A DNA stretch of 64,000 bases from contig JAIXMN010000001.1 in the NCBI GenBank assembly GCA_025716815.1, positions 930,001 to 994,000 of the forward strand. The letters are read 5' to 3'. The notes under the pieces were generated by a model that saw nothing but the letters and a program-made list of their open reading frames with translations, did not search any database and was not told the DNA's origin. Shown in pieces: positions 1-11,870 of the stretch. The position numbers and the translations under genes were made by a program. The stretch comes from Dichotomocladium elegans (Eukaryota; Mucoromycota; Mucoromycetes; Mucorales; Lichtheimiaceae). Position 1 is the stretch's first letter, and every line of letters starts with the position of its first letter.

Positions 1-2400
1 ACTGACGGTTTCAACGAAACAAGCATCTTGGTTCTCGTAAGCATTCAGCCTTTGGTCCCCAATCTGATGACTGACGGTTTCGAATGAAACAAGCATCTTG
101 GTTCTCGCAAGCTTCCAGCCTTTGGTCACCAATCTGATGACTGACGGTTTCGAATGAAACAAGCATCTTGGTTCTCGCAAGCTTCCAGCCTTTGGTCACC
201 AATCTGATGACTGACGGTTTCGAATGAAACAAGCATCTTGGTTCTCGCAAGCTTCCAGCCTTTGGTCCCCAATCTGATGACTGACGGTTTCAGCGAAACA
301 AGCATCTTGGTTCTCGTAAGCATTCAGCCTTTGGTCCCCAATCTGATGACTGACGGTTTCAACGAAACAAGCATCTTGGTTCTCGTAAGCATTCAGCCTT
401 TGGTCCCCAATCTGATGACTGACGGTTTCGAATGAAACAAGCATCTTGGTTCTCGCAAGCTTCCAGCCTTTGGTCACCAATCTGATGACTGACGGTTTCA
501 GCGAAACAAGCATCTTGGTTCTCGCAAGCTTCCAGCCTTTGGTCCCCAATCTGATGACTGACGGTTTCGAATGAAACAAGCATCTTGGTTCTCGCAAGCT
601 TCCAGCCTTTGGTCCCCAATCTGATGACTGACGGTTTCGAATGAAACAAGCATCTTGGTTCTCGCAAGCTTCCAGCCTTTGGTCCCCAATCTGATGACTG
701 ACGGTTTCGAATGAAACAAGCATCTTGGTTCTCGCAAGCTTCCAGCCTTTGGTCACCAATCTGATGACTGACGGTTTCGAATGAAACAAGCATCTTGGTT
801 CTCGCAAGCTTCCAGCCTTTGGTCACCAATCTGATGACTGACGGTTTCGAATGAAACAAGCATCTTGGTTCTCGCAAGCTTCCAGCCTTTGGTCCCCAAT
901 CTGATGACTGACGGTTTCGAATGAAACAAGCATCTTGGTTCTCGCAAGCTTCCAGCCTTTGGTCCCCAATCTGATGACTGACGGTTTCGAATGAAACAAG
1001 CATCTTGGTTCTCGCAAGCTTCCAGCCTTTGGTCCCCAATCTGATGACTGACGGTTTCGAATGAAACAAGCATCTTGGTTCTCGCAAGCTTCCAGCCTTT
1101 GGTCACCAATCTGATGACTGACGGTTTCAGCGAAACAAGCATCTTGGTTCTCGTAAGCATTCAGCCTTTGGTCCCCAATCTGATGACTGACGGTTTCGAA
1201 TGAAACAAGCATCTTGGTTCTCGCAAGCTTCCAGCCTTTGGTCACCAATCTGATGACTGACGGTTTCGAATGAAACAAGCATCTTGGTTCTCGCAAGCTT
1301 CCAGCCTTCGGTCCCCAATCTGATGACTGACGGTTTCGAATGAAACAAGCATCTTGGTTCTCGTAAGCATTCAGCCTTTGGTCCCCAATCTGATGACTGA
1401 CGGTTTCGAATGAAACAAGCATCTTGGTTCTCGTAAGCTTCCAGCCTTTGGTCCCCAATCTGATGACTGACGGTTTCGAATGAAACAAGCATCTTGGTTC
1501 TCGCAAGCTTCCAGCCTTTGGTCCCCAATCTGATGACTGACGGTTTCAGCGAAACAAGCATCTTGGTTCTCGTAAGCATTCAGCCTTTGGTCCCCAATCT
1601 GATGACTGACGGTTTCAACGAAACAAGCATCTTGGTTCTCGTAAGCATTCAGCCTTTGGTCCCCAATCTGATGACTGACGGTTTCGAATGAAACAAGCAT
1701 CTTGGTTCTCGCAAGCTTCCAGCCTTTGGTCCCCAATCTGATGACTGACGGTTTCAGCGAAACAAGCATCTTGGTTCTCGTAAGCATTCAGCCTTTGGTC
1801 CCCAATCTGATAACTGACGGTTTCAACGAAACAAGCATCTTGGTTCTCGTAAGCATTCAGCCTTTGGTCCCCAATCTGATGACTGACGGTTTCGAATGAA
1901 ACAAGCATCTTGGTTCTCGCAAGCTTCCAGCCTTTGGTCACCAATCTGATGACTGACGGTTTCGAATGAAACAAGCATCTTGGTTCTCGCAAGCTTCCAG
2001 CCTTTGGTCCCCAATCTGATGACTGACGGTTTCGAATGAAACAAGCATCTTGGTTCTCGCAAGCTTCCAGCCTTTGGTCACCAATCTGATGACTGACGGT
2101 TTCAGCGAAACAAGCATCTTGGTTCTCGTAAGCATTCAGCCTTTGGTCCCCAATCTGATGACTGACGGTTTCAGCGAAACAAGCATCTTGGTTCTCGTAA
2201 GCATTCAGCCTTTGGTCCCCAATCTGATGACTGACGGTTTCGAATGAAACAAGCATCTTGGTTCTCGCAAGCTTCCAACCTTTGGTCACCAATCTGATGA
2301 CTGACGGTTTCGAATGAAACAAGCATCTTGGTTCTCGCAAGCTTCCAGCCTTTGGTCACCAATCTGATGACTGACGGTTTCGAATGAAACAAGCATCTTG
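1..2400. repeat. Left tandem array, 69/70-bp unit, about 34 copies
   Basis: The unit begins ACTGACGGTTTC and ends CCAATCTGATG. Two main versions alternate irregularly: a 70-bp form containing TTTCGAATGAAAC and CAAGCTTCCAG, and a 69-bp form containing TTTCAACGAAAC or TTTCAGCGAAAC and TAAGCATTCAG. A further variable site is GGTCACC versus GGTCCCC. The array is already running at base 1, so its true length is unknown. It leaves open reading frames on both strands only because the period and lack of stops permit it; I do not regard these as genes. The last units near 2400 grade into the diverged single-copy arm. Confidence 0.95.
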
Positions 2401-3881
2401 CAGCTTGTAAGCATCTGGCCCTCGGTCCCCCAAATGATGCCTCAGCAACTGTTAATTTCTTTCGAGAGTAATACCTTGGCGCCCAGAAGGGAATCTGGCC
2501 CTCGATTCCCACTCATGGCTCAGCAACTGTTTAGTTTCTTTGGAAGGAGTACTTGGATCGGTGGCGGTATCCGGCCAACCAGCGCCTTGAAAACGGAAAG
2601 GGATGGTGGGAAAAGGAGAGGGAAAAAAACCTTTCCAATATCCCTCCCTCCCGTCAGCCGCGTGATCTGGGCGGAGTAAATACCAAAACGGGTAAAGTCG
2701 GTTTACAGCGGCAACATAAGTGGGTACTATAGAGCCTGCAATCCCGGAGAGGACGAAAAAAAAACCTTGCTGGACACACCCTTTGCCATGCGGACTGCCT
2801 GTTCGATTCAGATATCTTGACGGGCCTGCTGTTAATGCACTGCTGATGATGATGCTGTTGCTTGGGGGAAAAAGGATGGAGGGGGTGGGAAGGAAAATCT
2901 TGATTGATTCGTTTTAGATAACGTTAGCGCGTTTTCAACGGGAACCAATCATAAATATCTTCTCACCGCGCAACAAAAAAAAACATGCATACCAAGGTAT
3001 GATGTTGCGCTTTTTTTTCGATTGATAGCAATTACTAGAGTACGTAGAGTCGTTTTCCTGCGATCCCATGGTTCTTATCGTATCGAACCTCTTGGTTTGT
3101 GTGAAGCTCGAGATAGTCAATAAGGCAAAATAAACAGGCGGCGGGGGTAGAAATCAATGGTTGATGCTGTTGTAGGAATGCACGTGCCCATTCGCAAGGT
3201 GCCACCCCCCCATAGACCATGGTATGCGATATCGCCTTGCACTCTGATTACCTTGGTACCAGTGGCAGTGTGTTGAGTCCGTTATAGATTATTCCTAGCT
3301 TCTCCCGGCTCTTATACGCACCTGGTCACAGAAAGGTCTGATAAAGACAGTAAGTCGTCGCGTATTCACAAAAATTAGGAGTACGAATCTCAAATAAACG
3401 TGGGAGGGGAGCACAAAATGGGCTCTCACATGCTTGCAGCGGGGCGTTTGCATCATCGATGCATCATCGAGAGCGCGGCATCCGATATTTACCACAAAGA
3501 CTGGTCTCAGTCTTATTCCATCCTTGCATTTGCTTTTTGTGCGACTAGGTGATAGGGAATTCATGTACGCATATCGCTGGTCCATGACTTTTTCTCTCCT
3601 CGGGTGTGATTCTATATATCCAACCAACAGAACAAAGATCAAAGGTATGAGTGTCACAAGAGTGTAGAACCTGTCAATGTCATCACGGACCATCATCGTT
3701 ACATAAACATCTCTGTCGCACGATTTGTTCTCTTCTGGGTAACATCATATGCTAATCTTCTTGTGTCACACACTTATCGGTGCACAAAGAGAAAGTAAGA
3801 TCGGTTTTCTATCAGAATCACAATGGATCGAGCAGCCCCAATTGCATTTCTTATTATGCTATTCTTGTATAGTCCGGCAGT
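2401..3881. repeat. Left inner arm of the inverted repeat
   Basis: This single-copy segment is the reverse complement of 8374-9860. Its outer part (about 2400-2560) still contains diverged relatives of the array unit, each with CAGCAACTGTT followed by AATTTCTTT or AGTTTCTTT. Reading frames within it (for example on the minus strand 3295-3696) recur in the other arm, but none has a recognisable domain. The inner limit is clear: identity stops after GGCAGT at 3881. Confidence 0.85.
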
Positions 3882-6800
3882 GTAAGAACTAGAGAACTGA
3901 GAGCTGAAATGTAACAGAAAAAGCACCGCTATGTTCTATAATAAAAGAATCTAATTGTACAAGCACGAAACCTTGAGTATTATCATCACAGAACAGGAGT
4001 TCTTTATGAATACACCATATTCGGAAACTGAACAATTGCACTGTTCGTGATGAATGATACCCAGTTAAATGGTGGATACTTAAAGGCATACATGCCTTTT
4101 TGAGATCAAAGAAGTGCTTGGAATTTTTAATCACATGTATATTTTATTTTTTGAACTGGGAGCATGCCCAGTATAACATTTTGAACGCTGAGCTACTCCC
4201 TGCGTATACCTTTTCTGCTGGATAGATATCTGAATCCGCGCCTCGGCATTAGTTAAAGTTGAGCATCATAGCCGGAGGGGCGCAGAGAGCCAATATGAAC
4301 TGTCGTTGTATTTAGCCAGCAAGCTTCGAGATTAAAGCCGGATTTGCCCAGTATCCAGCGTAACGCGCTTATAGCGCGGGTGAGTTCGACTTGTACATAG
4401 TATTGGAACGCTCGATGTAGGTGAGCTGAGCCGAGTAAACCTGCTTCAGGTAGCATGCTAAGCAAGCACAGAGGGACAAATATTATAAGGGGATATATTT
4501 GTGTACGAAGGAATCAGGTAAAGTGGTCAGGAATCATCCCATAAAAAGACCAGAAAGTTTAAGCGAGGAGAGCGGCATACTTTATATCAGCTCTCGCTAA
4601 GCGACGTTTTTTTTTCGAAGACACTGCCCGGTCAAAGGTTTGCAGAATTACCGTGTGGAGCCTGCATAAAGGATATTCACTGTAATTCCCAGTATGTCTC
4701 TCTTACGAACTTAGTGAAAGATAAGGTATTAGTTCATTGTGAGACCTCGCTTTTTTCAGCTAAGCCTGGGAGAGACCGTATTATGGCTTACGGTGATACG
4801 TATGTGGCTGTGATGCTAGTATTCAGACTTATGACCTCAAATGATTGCAGCATGCCTAAGACGAGAAATCAGCAAAGATCGTTTGTCTGGAAATCTCGGG
4901 AGTTGCTTTCTCCAGAGTTTCTGAAGGTCATCCTTGAGCGTGATATGGTTTAATCACCAAGGAATCCAACGATGTCTTCCAATTTTCATAGTCATATCAG
5001 TGGGGCATACTGTAGCGAGGCTCATATCATTAGTGTTAGGTAACAGGGGCAACAGCTGAAGCATCATCGTTAGGTGCTTCAATATCTTTGTTAGGAAGGG
5101 CCTCGCAATCTGTCATCTGTTTATTTCCGGTGGGCTGCTGCTACTTCGATTTGCAGATTCACTTCAAAGGCCATTGCTTCCAAAGCATCTTTGGAATATA
5201 TTATCATGCCTATATATGCATGGATTTCAGTGAGCGACATTTGCTCAACTATGTCAACTCCATTAGAAACCACGCCAGCCACATTTAGTACTTTAGTTTT
5301 TGCAAAACAGTTTACAATGGTGGTATGCCTATTTTACGCCATGCAATCTGAGCCTATCTTCTCGGCTTTAGTTCCATAACCTCCTCCGCCAAATTTCAGC
5401 CCCCGCTTTCTGCAACTGCAAAATGCGCGGACCTCACTTCTAGATGCACTCAGTAGTGGGGTACATATGACATTGGAAACCTTAAGTCAAAAAAGACGGA
5501 GGTATTTATGCTAATTGAAATACTAGTAAAAATGTGTAGGCATTTATGGGTGTTTGTGTGTTAGCATCGGTTCCCGTGATATTGGAGGGGAATGGCACAC
5601 ATGTCATGACTAACGGATACAATGGCTGCCGTTACACGCATTTCGTAAATTCAGCCTCAGTTAAGAAGCTGCTTGTAGGAATACGAGATACCTTGCTCCT
5701 TCTCTTCTTCCTGTCTCCTCCAAACCCAAAATGGCAACACTAAATTACAGTATGATATATCCTAGAAAGCCAGATATGATATTTAAAACCTTGTAGAACT
5801 TAGGAGATATCTAAAGGACGCAAGAAGACCTTTGATAAGCGCGTTCTTATCCCAGGAAAACAATAAAGCTACAACATTCACCTTCCTCTCACAATTTGAG
5901 AGCGTGGAGGAAGCAAGGATCTCGTTCGAGCGAAAACTGAAAATCCTTGTAAAACAAGCATCCCACCTCACCCAGCGCAGCATTCGTGGCATCAATTCCG
6001 AGAAATTGACTGGGAACATCTGTATGAAGATGCCAGGACAAGGCGCGGGCATTAAACTTCAAGGCGCGCGGGTATTGTGTGCGGCTTCAAGTGAAGTTGC
6101 AGACAGTGTGGCATCTACGTTTTCAGTAAGTGAGCGCTATTATATGACTCGCAGCAGCTACAGCATGTGACAAGGAGGAGCTTTGGATGCTGATGGTCGA
6201 GTGGGTCGGTTGGGTCGAAGCCGTGCCAGATCGACAATAGCGAAGTTGTAAGAGAGTCCCCCACAGCATCTGTGCTTCGGTGCGGGATTGAAATCGCTTT
6301 TCCTTGGAACGTATACCGTGATTTAGCAATCGAGCAAGCCAGCCTATTGAAATTATGTTTAGTTTCCGACCTACAGAAAGTACTGTAAGGTGGATCATAA
6401 AATAGAATCATTTTATTGTATGACTAACGGACATAATAATGCAAAGGGCGCTACCGCATGTGCTGATGCTCATCCGGAACTCCAACGACGTCAAAGATGT
6501 CAAAGCATTTGGTCAATCCAACATTAAAAAATTTATAATGAATTTCGCCTTGCATACTTTGACACGTCCATTGATCTTGGTGATGGCACGCTCAACTCGC
6601 TCTGCGATATAATAAAGGTACATAATTAAAATCGCAGTTAATACGGAAAATAACGTAAAGAATGCTTTGAACTTTGGTAATTAGGAACTATTGGAAGCTG
6701 GGGCCGCTGAAGACGACGGCGGTGATGAGGTGTGCGATACCATGCTTATTTGAAAGTATCCGAGTTGAAGAAGAATGCGGATCGCGAGGATCGTGTATTA

Positions 6801-7340
6801 TTGTGGATTATGAACAATTAGTTAGCTAGTTTGTGCACTACTTGCATACATATATACATCGTCTCTGAGATCAACTTATGCACCATAGCATCTCGAAACT
6901 GTCGTCATCAGAAACTGTCCAAGTCATTGGCGAGACGGAGCTCATTACCGTCTACCTTGATTCCCTTCAGAATCCAATGTTTCACAACCCGAGAAAAGGC
7001 CGAATCTTCCACTTGTAAATTAGTTATGCCGCAAGCCAAGATACACTCATCGAATAGCACCATTAGGTTTTACCGAACCGGGCACGAAACTACAAACCAT
7101 CGCCCAGATGGTGGGATGGCGATCACCGAGCAGATACACGGTGTATTTGCGACGAGCTCTTTAGAAGCCAAGGCTGCAGAAATGTCCACCCACCATACAA
7201 TGACGCACGAAGATACCTATCGACTTTCCATCTTTCGGTGAGCGTCAATATTGAAGGGACATTAGCAGGTCGGTGCTGATATAATATCATGCAGGTTTTA
7301 CGATAGACTTTTATCCATGCGACGTGGTCCATGATGGGAT
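3882..7340. other. Left part of the foldback spacer, no recognised gene
   Basis: No protein family was recognised. The longest promising frame is on the plus strand at 5832-6170 (112 residues, beginning MISAFLSQENNK), which I cannot assign. On the minus strand around 6880-7240 two stop-free stretches (one reading HWILKGIKVDGNELRLAND) could be a decayed coding exon. The first 100 bases (3905-3975) are a weaker inverted match to 8235-8290. If the foldback structure ever encoded a transposase it should lie here, but I cannot show one. Confidence 0.5.
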
Positions 7341-7632
7341 GTACAGAATTTTCAAGAAGTCTGCCACAAAAGTTGTTGGTATAGACTGTCTAGGTTTTTC
7401 GCCGTTTCTGCTTCAATTTCGAATTTGAATTTTAATATTTCGTTGCTATCCTTTTGTCAAATTTAAAGGCTATACTCGCAAAAAGGCATCAGTCAAGGCT
7501 ATAGGTGAGATTTTCTAATCTTCTTTTTACATCAGAATAGTTTTGGGAGGCTAACAGTTTATTTTTCAAGAATCCTAGACGGTCTATACCAACAACCCCA
7601 ACATTGTGGTAAACTTCTTGAAAATCCTGTAC
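7341..7632. mobile_element. Tc1/mariner-type MITE, copy 1
   Basis: The two ends are inverted repeats of about 55 bases. Both start with CAG and RATTTTCAAGAAGT, share GTTGTTGGTATAGAC and end the terminal block with GTCTAGG. The ends are bordered by TA, as expected for insertion at a TA dinucleotide. At about 290 bp it has no room for a transposase, so it must depend on one supplied elsewhere. A second copy of the same family lies at 43943-44225, with shared interior sequence (for example TATCCTTTTGTCAAA and CTATAGGTGAGA). It sits inside the foldback spacer. Confidence 0.8.
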
Positions 7633-8373
7633 ATTTTCATGCGTATTCAAGAAGCACAGCATCAAGCAGCTTAGAGATGCTCAAGCCATTTCTGATGCAC
7701 CTTCGTGGTTGCAAACAAGTTGTTGCGGCCTACAACAAATACTGCGTCCTAGGAGCTGACAATGATAACATGTGTCCCGAGCAAAACGGGCAAGTCTAAC
7801 AGAAGATGAGCTTGCAGATCTATTACATAACGTGAATAACACCAAGCTGCCTACTGTACGCTCCCGTAAATCAATCCATATCACTCATTGCCATGTACAT
7901 CACCGGTCGCATTGACTTGATAAACATGATTATCTCCATTGGACTCCACAAAACACGCGGGAGAAAAGAGACGGTGGAAACCTCGTTCACTGTCCGTTAG
8001 ATAAGGAGGTGCAGCATGGTTTTTGATAGATCAGTTGCTTTAGTTTCAATGTCATAGCCCCGGGTATGTGAATGTCGCGTGTAAGGTGTCTAGGCTACAC
8101 CATAATCCTCATCTCGACTTCTTCATGGGTTAATATTGGTGCTTTGTGTATTACGAGATGCCACCTTCACCGCCTCGAAATTATCAACGAAATCGCATCG
8201 TGCTTTCCCGGTTGCTACATAATCATGGTTTTGTGCTCGTGCAATTAGGTTCTTTTATTATAGACCATTGACAGTGCTTTTCAGTCACGCTTCATCCATC
8301 ACTTTTATAATCCTTCATCCGCCAAAAAACGTTTTACTGTATATAATATGCCAGTATATATGCATACGGCTCG
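7633..8373. other. Right part of the foldback spacer, no recognised gene
   Basis: No coding region, RNA or repeat was recognised apart from the segment 8235-8290, which matches 3905-3975 in inverted orientation with many substitutions (both contain CTATAATAAAAGAA when read on the left-arm strand). This shows that the inverted symmetry once extended further inward than the near-identical arms. Confidence 0.5.
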
Positions 8374-9860
8374 ACTGCCGCACTATACAAGAATAGCATA
8401 ATAAGAAATGCAATTGGGGCTGCTCGATCCATTGTGATTCTGATAGAAAACCGATCTTACTTTCTCTTTGTGCACCGATAAGTGTGTGACACAAGAAGAT
8501 TAGCATATGATGTTACCCAGAAGAGAACAAATCGTGCGACAGAGATGTTTATGTAACGATGATGGTCCGTGATGACATTGACAGGTTCTACACTCTTGTG
8601 ACACTCATACCTTTGATCTTTGTTCTGTTGGTTGGATATATAGAATCACACCCGAGGAGAGAAAAAGTCATGGACCAGCGATATGCGTACATGAATTCCC
8701 TGTCACCTGGTCGCACAAAAGGCAAATGCAAGGATGGAATAAGACTGAGACCAGTCTTTGTGGTAAATATCGGATGCCGCGCTCTCGATGATGCATCGAT
8801 GATGCAAACGCCCCGCTGCAAGCATGTGAGAGCCCATTTTGTGCTCCCCTCCCACGTTTATTTGAGATTCGTACTCCTAATTTTTGTGAATACGTGACGA
8901 CTTACTGTCTTTATCAGACCTTTCCGTGACCAGGTGCGTATAAGAGCCGGGAGAAGCTAGGAATAATCTATAACGGACTCAACACACTGCCACTGGTACC
9001 AAGGTAATCAGAGTGCAAGGCGATATCGCATACCATGGTCTATGGGGGGGTGGCACCTTGCGAATGGGCACGTGCATTCCTACAACAGCATCAACCATTG
9101 ATTTCTACCCCCGCCGCCTGTTTATTTTGCCTTATTGACTATCTCGAGCTTCACACAAACCAAGAGGTTCGATACGATAAGAACCATGGGATCGCAGGAA
9201 AACGACTCTACGTACTCTAGTAATTGCTATCAATCGAAAAAAAAGCGCAACATCATACCTTGGTATGCATGTTTTTTTTGTTGCGCGGTGAGAAGATATT
9301 TATGATTGGTTCCCGTTGAAAACGCGCTAACGTTATCTAAAACGAATCAATCAAGATTTTCCTTCCCACCCCCTCCATCCTTTTTTCCCCCAAGCAACAG
9401 CATCATCATCAGCAGTGCATTAACAGCAGGCCCGTCAAGATATCTGAATCGAACAGGCAGTCCGCATGGCAAAGGGTGTGTCCAGCAAGGTTTTTTTTCG
9501 TCCTCTCCGGGATTGTAGGCTCTATAGTACCCACTTATGTTCCCGCTATAACCCGACTTTACCCGTTTTGGTATTTACTCCGCCCAGATCACGCGGCTGA
9601 CGGGAGGGAGGGATATTGGAAAGATTTTTTCCCTCTCCTTTCCCACCATCCGTTTCCGTTTTCAAGGCGCTGGTTGGCCGGATACCGCCACCGATCCAAG
9701 TACTCCTTCCAAAGAAACTAAACAGTTGCTGAGCCATGAGTGGGAATCGAGGGCCAGATTCCCTTCTGGGCGCCAAGGTATTACTCTCGAAAGAAATTAA
9801 CAGTTGCTGAGGCATCATTTGGGGGACCAAAGGGCCAGGATGCTTACAAGCTGCAAGATG
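8374..9860. repeat. Right inner arm of the inverted repeat
   Basis: Reverse complement of 2401-3881 with scattered substitutions and small indels. Examples are the loss or gain of single bases in the A-tract near 9240-9275 and two codon changes in the shared frame at 8559-8897. It starts at 8374 where identity to the left arm begins. No domain was recognised in any of its frames. Confidence 0.85.
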
Positions 9861-10848
9861 CTTGTTTCATTCGAAACCGTCAGTCATCAGATTGGGGACC
9901 AAAGGCTGGAAGCTTGCGAGAACCAAGATGCTTGTTTCATTCGAAACCGTCAGTCATCAGATTGGGGACCAAAGGCTGGAAGCTTGCGAGAACCAAGATG
10001 CTTGTTTCGTTGAAACCGTCAGTCATCAGATTGGGGACCAAAGGCTGGAAGCTTGCGAGAACCAAGATGCTTGTTTCGTTGAAACCGTCAGTCATCAGAT
10101 TGGGGACCAAAGGCTGGAAGCTTGCGAGAACCAAGATGCTTGTTTCGTTGAAACCGTCAGTCATCAGATTGGGGACCAAAGGCTGAAGCTTGCGAGAACC
10201 AAGATGCTTGTTTCGTTGAAACCGTCAGTCATCAGATTGGGGACCAAAGGCTGGAAGCTTGCGAGAACCAAGATGCTTGTTTCGTTGAAACCGTCAGTCA
10301 TCAGATTGGGGACCAAAGGCTGGAAGCTTGCGAGAACCAAGATGCTTGTTTCATTCGAAACCGTCAGTCATCAGATTGGGGACCAAAGGCTGGAAGCTTG
10401 CGAGAACCAAGATGCTTGTTTCGTTGAAACCGTCAGTCATCAGATTGGGGACCAAAGGCTGGAAGCTTCGAGAACCAAGATGCTTGTTTCTTGAAACCGT
10501 CAGTCATCAGATTGGGACCAAAGGCTGGAAGCTTACGAGAACCAAGATGCTTGTTTCGTTGAAACCGTCAGTCATCAGATTGGGGACCAAAGGCTGGAAG
10601 CTTACGAGAACCAAGATGCTTGTTTCGTTGAAACCGTCAGTCATCAGTTTGGTGACCAAAGGCTGGAAGCTTGCGAGAACCAAGATGCTTGTTTCATTCG
10701 AAACCGTCAGTCATCAGATTGGGGACCAAAGGCTGGAAGCTTACGAGAACCAAGATGCTTGTTTCATTCGAAACCGTCAGTCATCAGATTGGGGACCAAA
10801 GGCTGGAAGCTTGCGAGAACCAAGATGCTTGTTTCGTTGAAACCGTCA
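9861..10848. repeat. Right tandem array, 69/70-bp unit, about 14 copies
   Basis: Reverse complement of the left array unit, in a run of about 14 copies. Most units here carry the TTTCGTTGAAAC variant, while a minority carry TTTCATTCGAAAC. Several copies have one-base losses (near 10180, 10470, 10492 and 10515), so this array is more decayed than the left one, and it is under half the length visible on the left. Confidence 0.93.
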
Positions 10849-11050
10849 GGCAACGGGAGGAAGGATGATGGGCTGGCTCCTACCCTCCTAAGCAGCAACG
10901 TGTTTACTCCATTCGAAACTGCCAGGCAACGGGGAGGATTGAAGGCCTGGATCCTCCCTAAGCAGCGACGCGTTTGTTTCTTTCGAAGACGGTCAGGCAT
11001 TGGTGGAGGCCCGACTGGCCGGCAAAGAAGGCAGGATCGACCGGGCGGGC
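10849..11050. repeat. Diverged outer units after the right array
   Basis: Two or more distant relatives of the array unit follow the regular copies. They share CAGGCAACGGG, then CTCCTAAGCAGC or CTCCCTAAGCAGC, then a TTTC..GAA block, at a spacing of about 75-85 bases. They look like an older edge of the array or a related family on which it grew. Confidence 0.6.
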
Positions 11051-11870
11051 TGTACGGGGTAGAGTAGATAGACCTTTCTGTAGCCTGAGACAAGTTCAAG
11101 AAGTACCTGTCCAAATGATCAGATGTACGTGATCCTCTGTGTTTACCGCATCCCGCAGACGGTGATACATCTTGGTAGGATACCTCAATGAGGGACTAGG
11201 GTACACCCCTGGGACCAGGCCTGGGGGGCTCAAAGGAGACCAAGATAAATGCGGATATCTTGCCTCTAGAGCGGAGGCACATGGTGGTCGACCTCCTCGC
11301 GGTTGCCTCTGGGAAACAGAGCCTTCATGGCTCTGGCGAACTGGACTGCATATTAGTATAGTAAATACTATCCATAACGTAATAAAAACTTGTTATCTCC
11401 TAAAAGCTCTTCTTTTTCCAATCTCGCTCGCCGCGGTAGAATGAGCGCTGTCTTTGACGCACATCATTGAGCGTGCATGTTTTTGACATGGCCATTGAGC
11501 AAGCAGAACACAAAAGACGCGAAGCATCGTACACCAAAGCGCGATCCCGTATATGTCTTCGTGCCATTGGAGACAAACAGCATAGTAAAGTATCAGTTTT
11601 CTTTATTCACTTCTCTGCCCCAATTCCGAGCCACGCGCGAACGGAACTCAATTTTGAGACCCTGCAGCGATGGTAGTTTAGGAATGCACCCCGCACACAA
11701 CCTGGCGCATACACAACCCTCTGCACTGAAATGGTACACTCAGCCGCACACAGTCTCCGTTCTATTCATTTCCCTACATTTCACATCAAGTTTCCATGTC
11801 ACTCACAAATATTATAAACACGCAGAAGCCTTGACACAGACCTTACAGAGTTCACCACCGGAATGATTTG
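11051..11870. other. Unassigned DNA beyond the foldback structure
   Basis: The first 300 bases are GC-richer than the surroundings and contain several short GGCCTGG/CCAGG-type blocks. They could be the tail of another repeat, but I cannot name it. The remainder (11430-11870) shows only short frames without recognisable domains. A terminator or end repeat of the foldback structure was looked for here and not found. Confidence 0.4.

Larger units (their letters stand above)
1..10850. mobile_element. Giant foldback-type inverted repeat, left end outside window
   Basis: Two arms in opposite orientation flank a spacer at 3882-8373. Each arm consists of an outer tandem array of a 69/70-bp unit (1-2400 left, 9861-10848 right) and an inner single-copy segment (2401-3881 left, 8374-9860 right). 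The inner segments match almost base for base as reverse complements: for example both encode, on opposite strands, the same reading frame starting MMVRDDIDRFYTL, with only two amino-acid differences across the first 112 residues. Long inverted ends built of tandem repeats are the defining architecture of foldback (FB) transposons, which is why I use that name; no transposase was recognised in the spacer. The arms are not identical, which argues against a simple assembly mirror artefact. Alternatives are an inverted segmental duplication or a large chromosomal palindrome. Confidence 0.75.

Noticed and set aside
1..2400. Many overlapping ORFs of 65-240 residues on both strands in the tandem array
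   Set aside because: They repeat the same short text in all frames because the repeat unit lacks stops; start and stop positions depend on unit variants. No independent sign of a protein.
1..2400. Array as a CRISPR
   Set aside because: No alternation of constant repeat and unique spacer; the whole 69/70-bp unit is repeated, and the host is eukaryotic.
2760..2850. tRNA-like B-box text (GTTCGATTC) in the left arm
   Set aside because: No cloverleaf, A box or acceptor stem could be built around it, and the right arm repeats it only because of the inversion.
3295..3696. 133-residue minus-strand ORF present in both inverted arms
   Set aside because: Its presence in both arms follows from the inverted duplication. 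It has no domain, and frames on the opposite strand are equally well kept, so it is not evidence of a gene.
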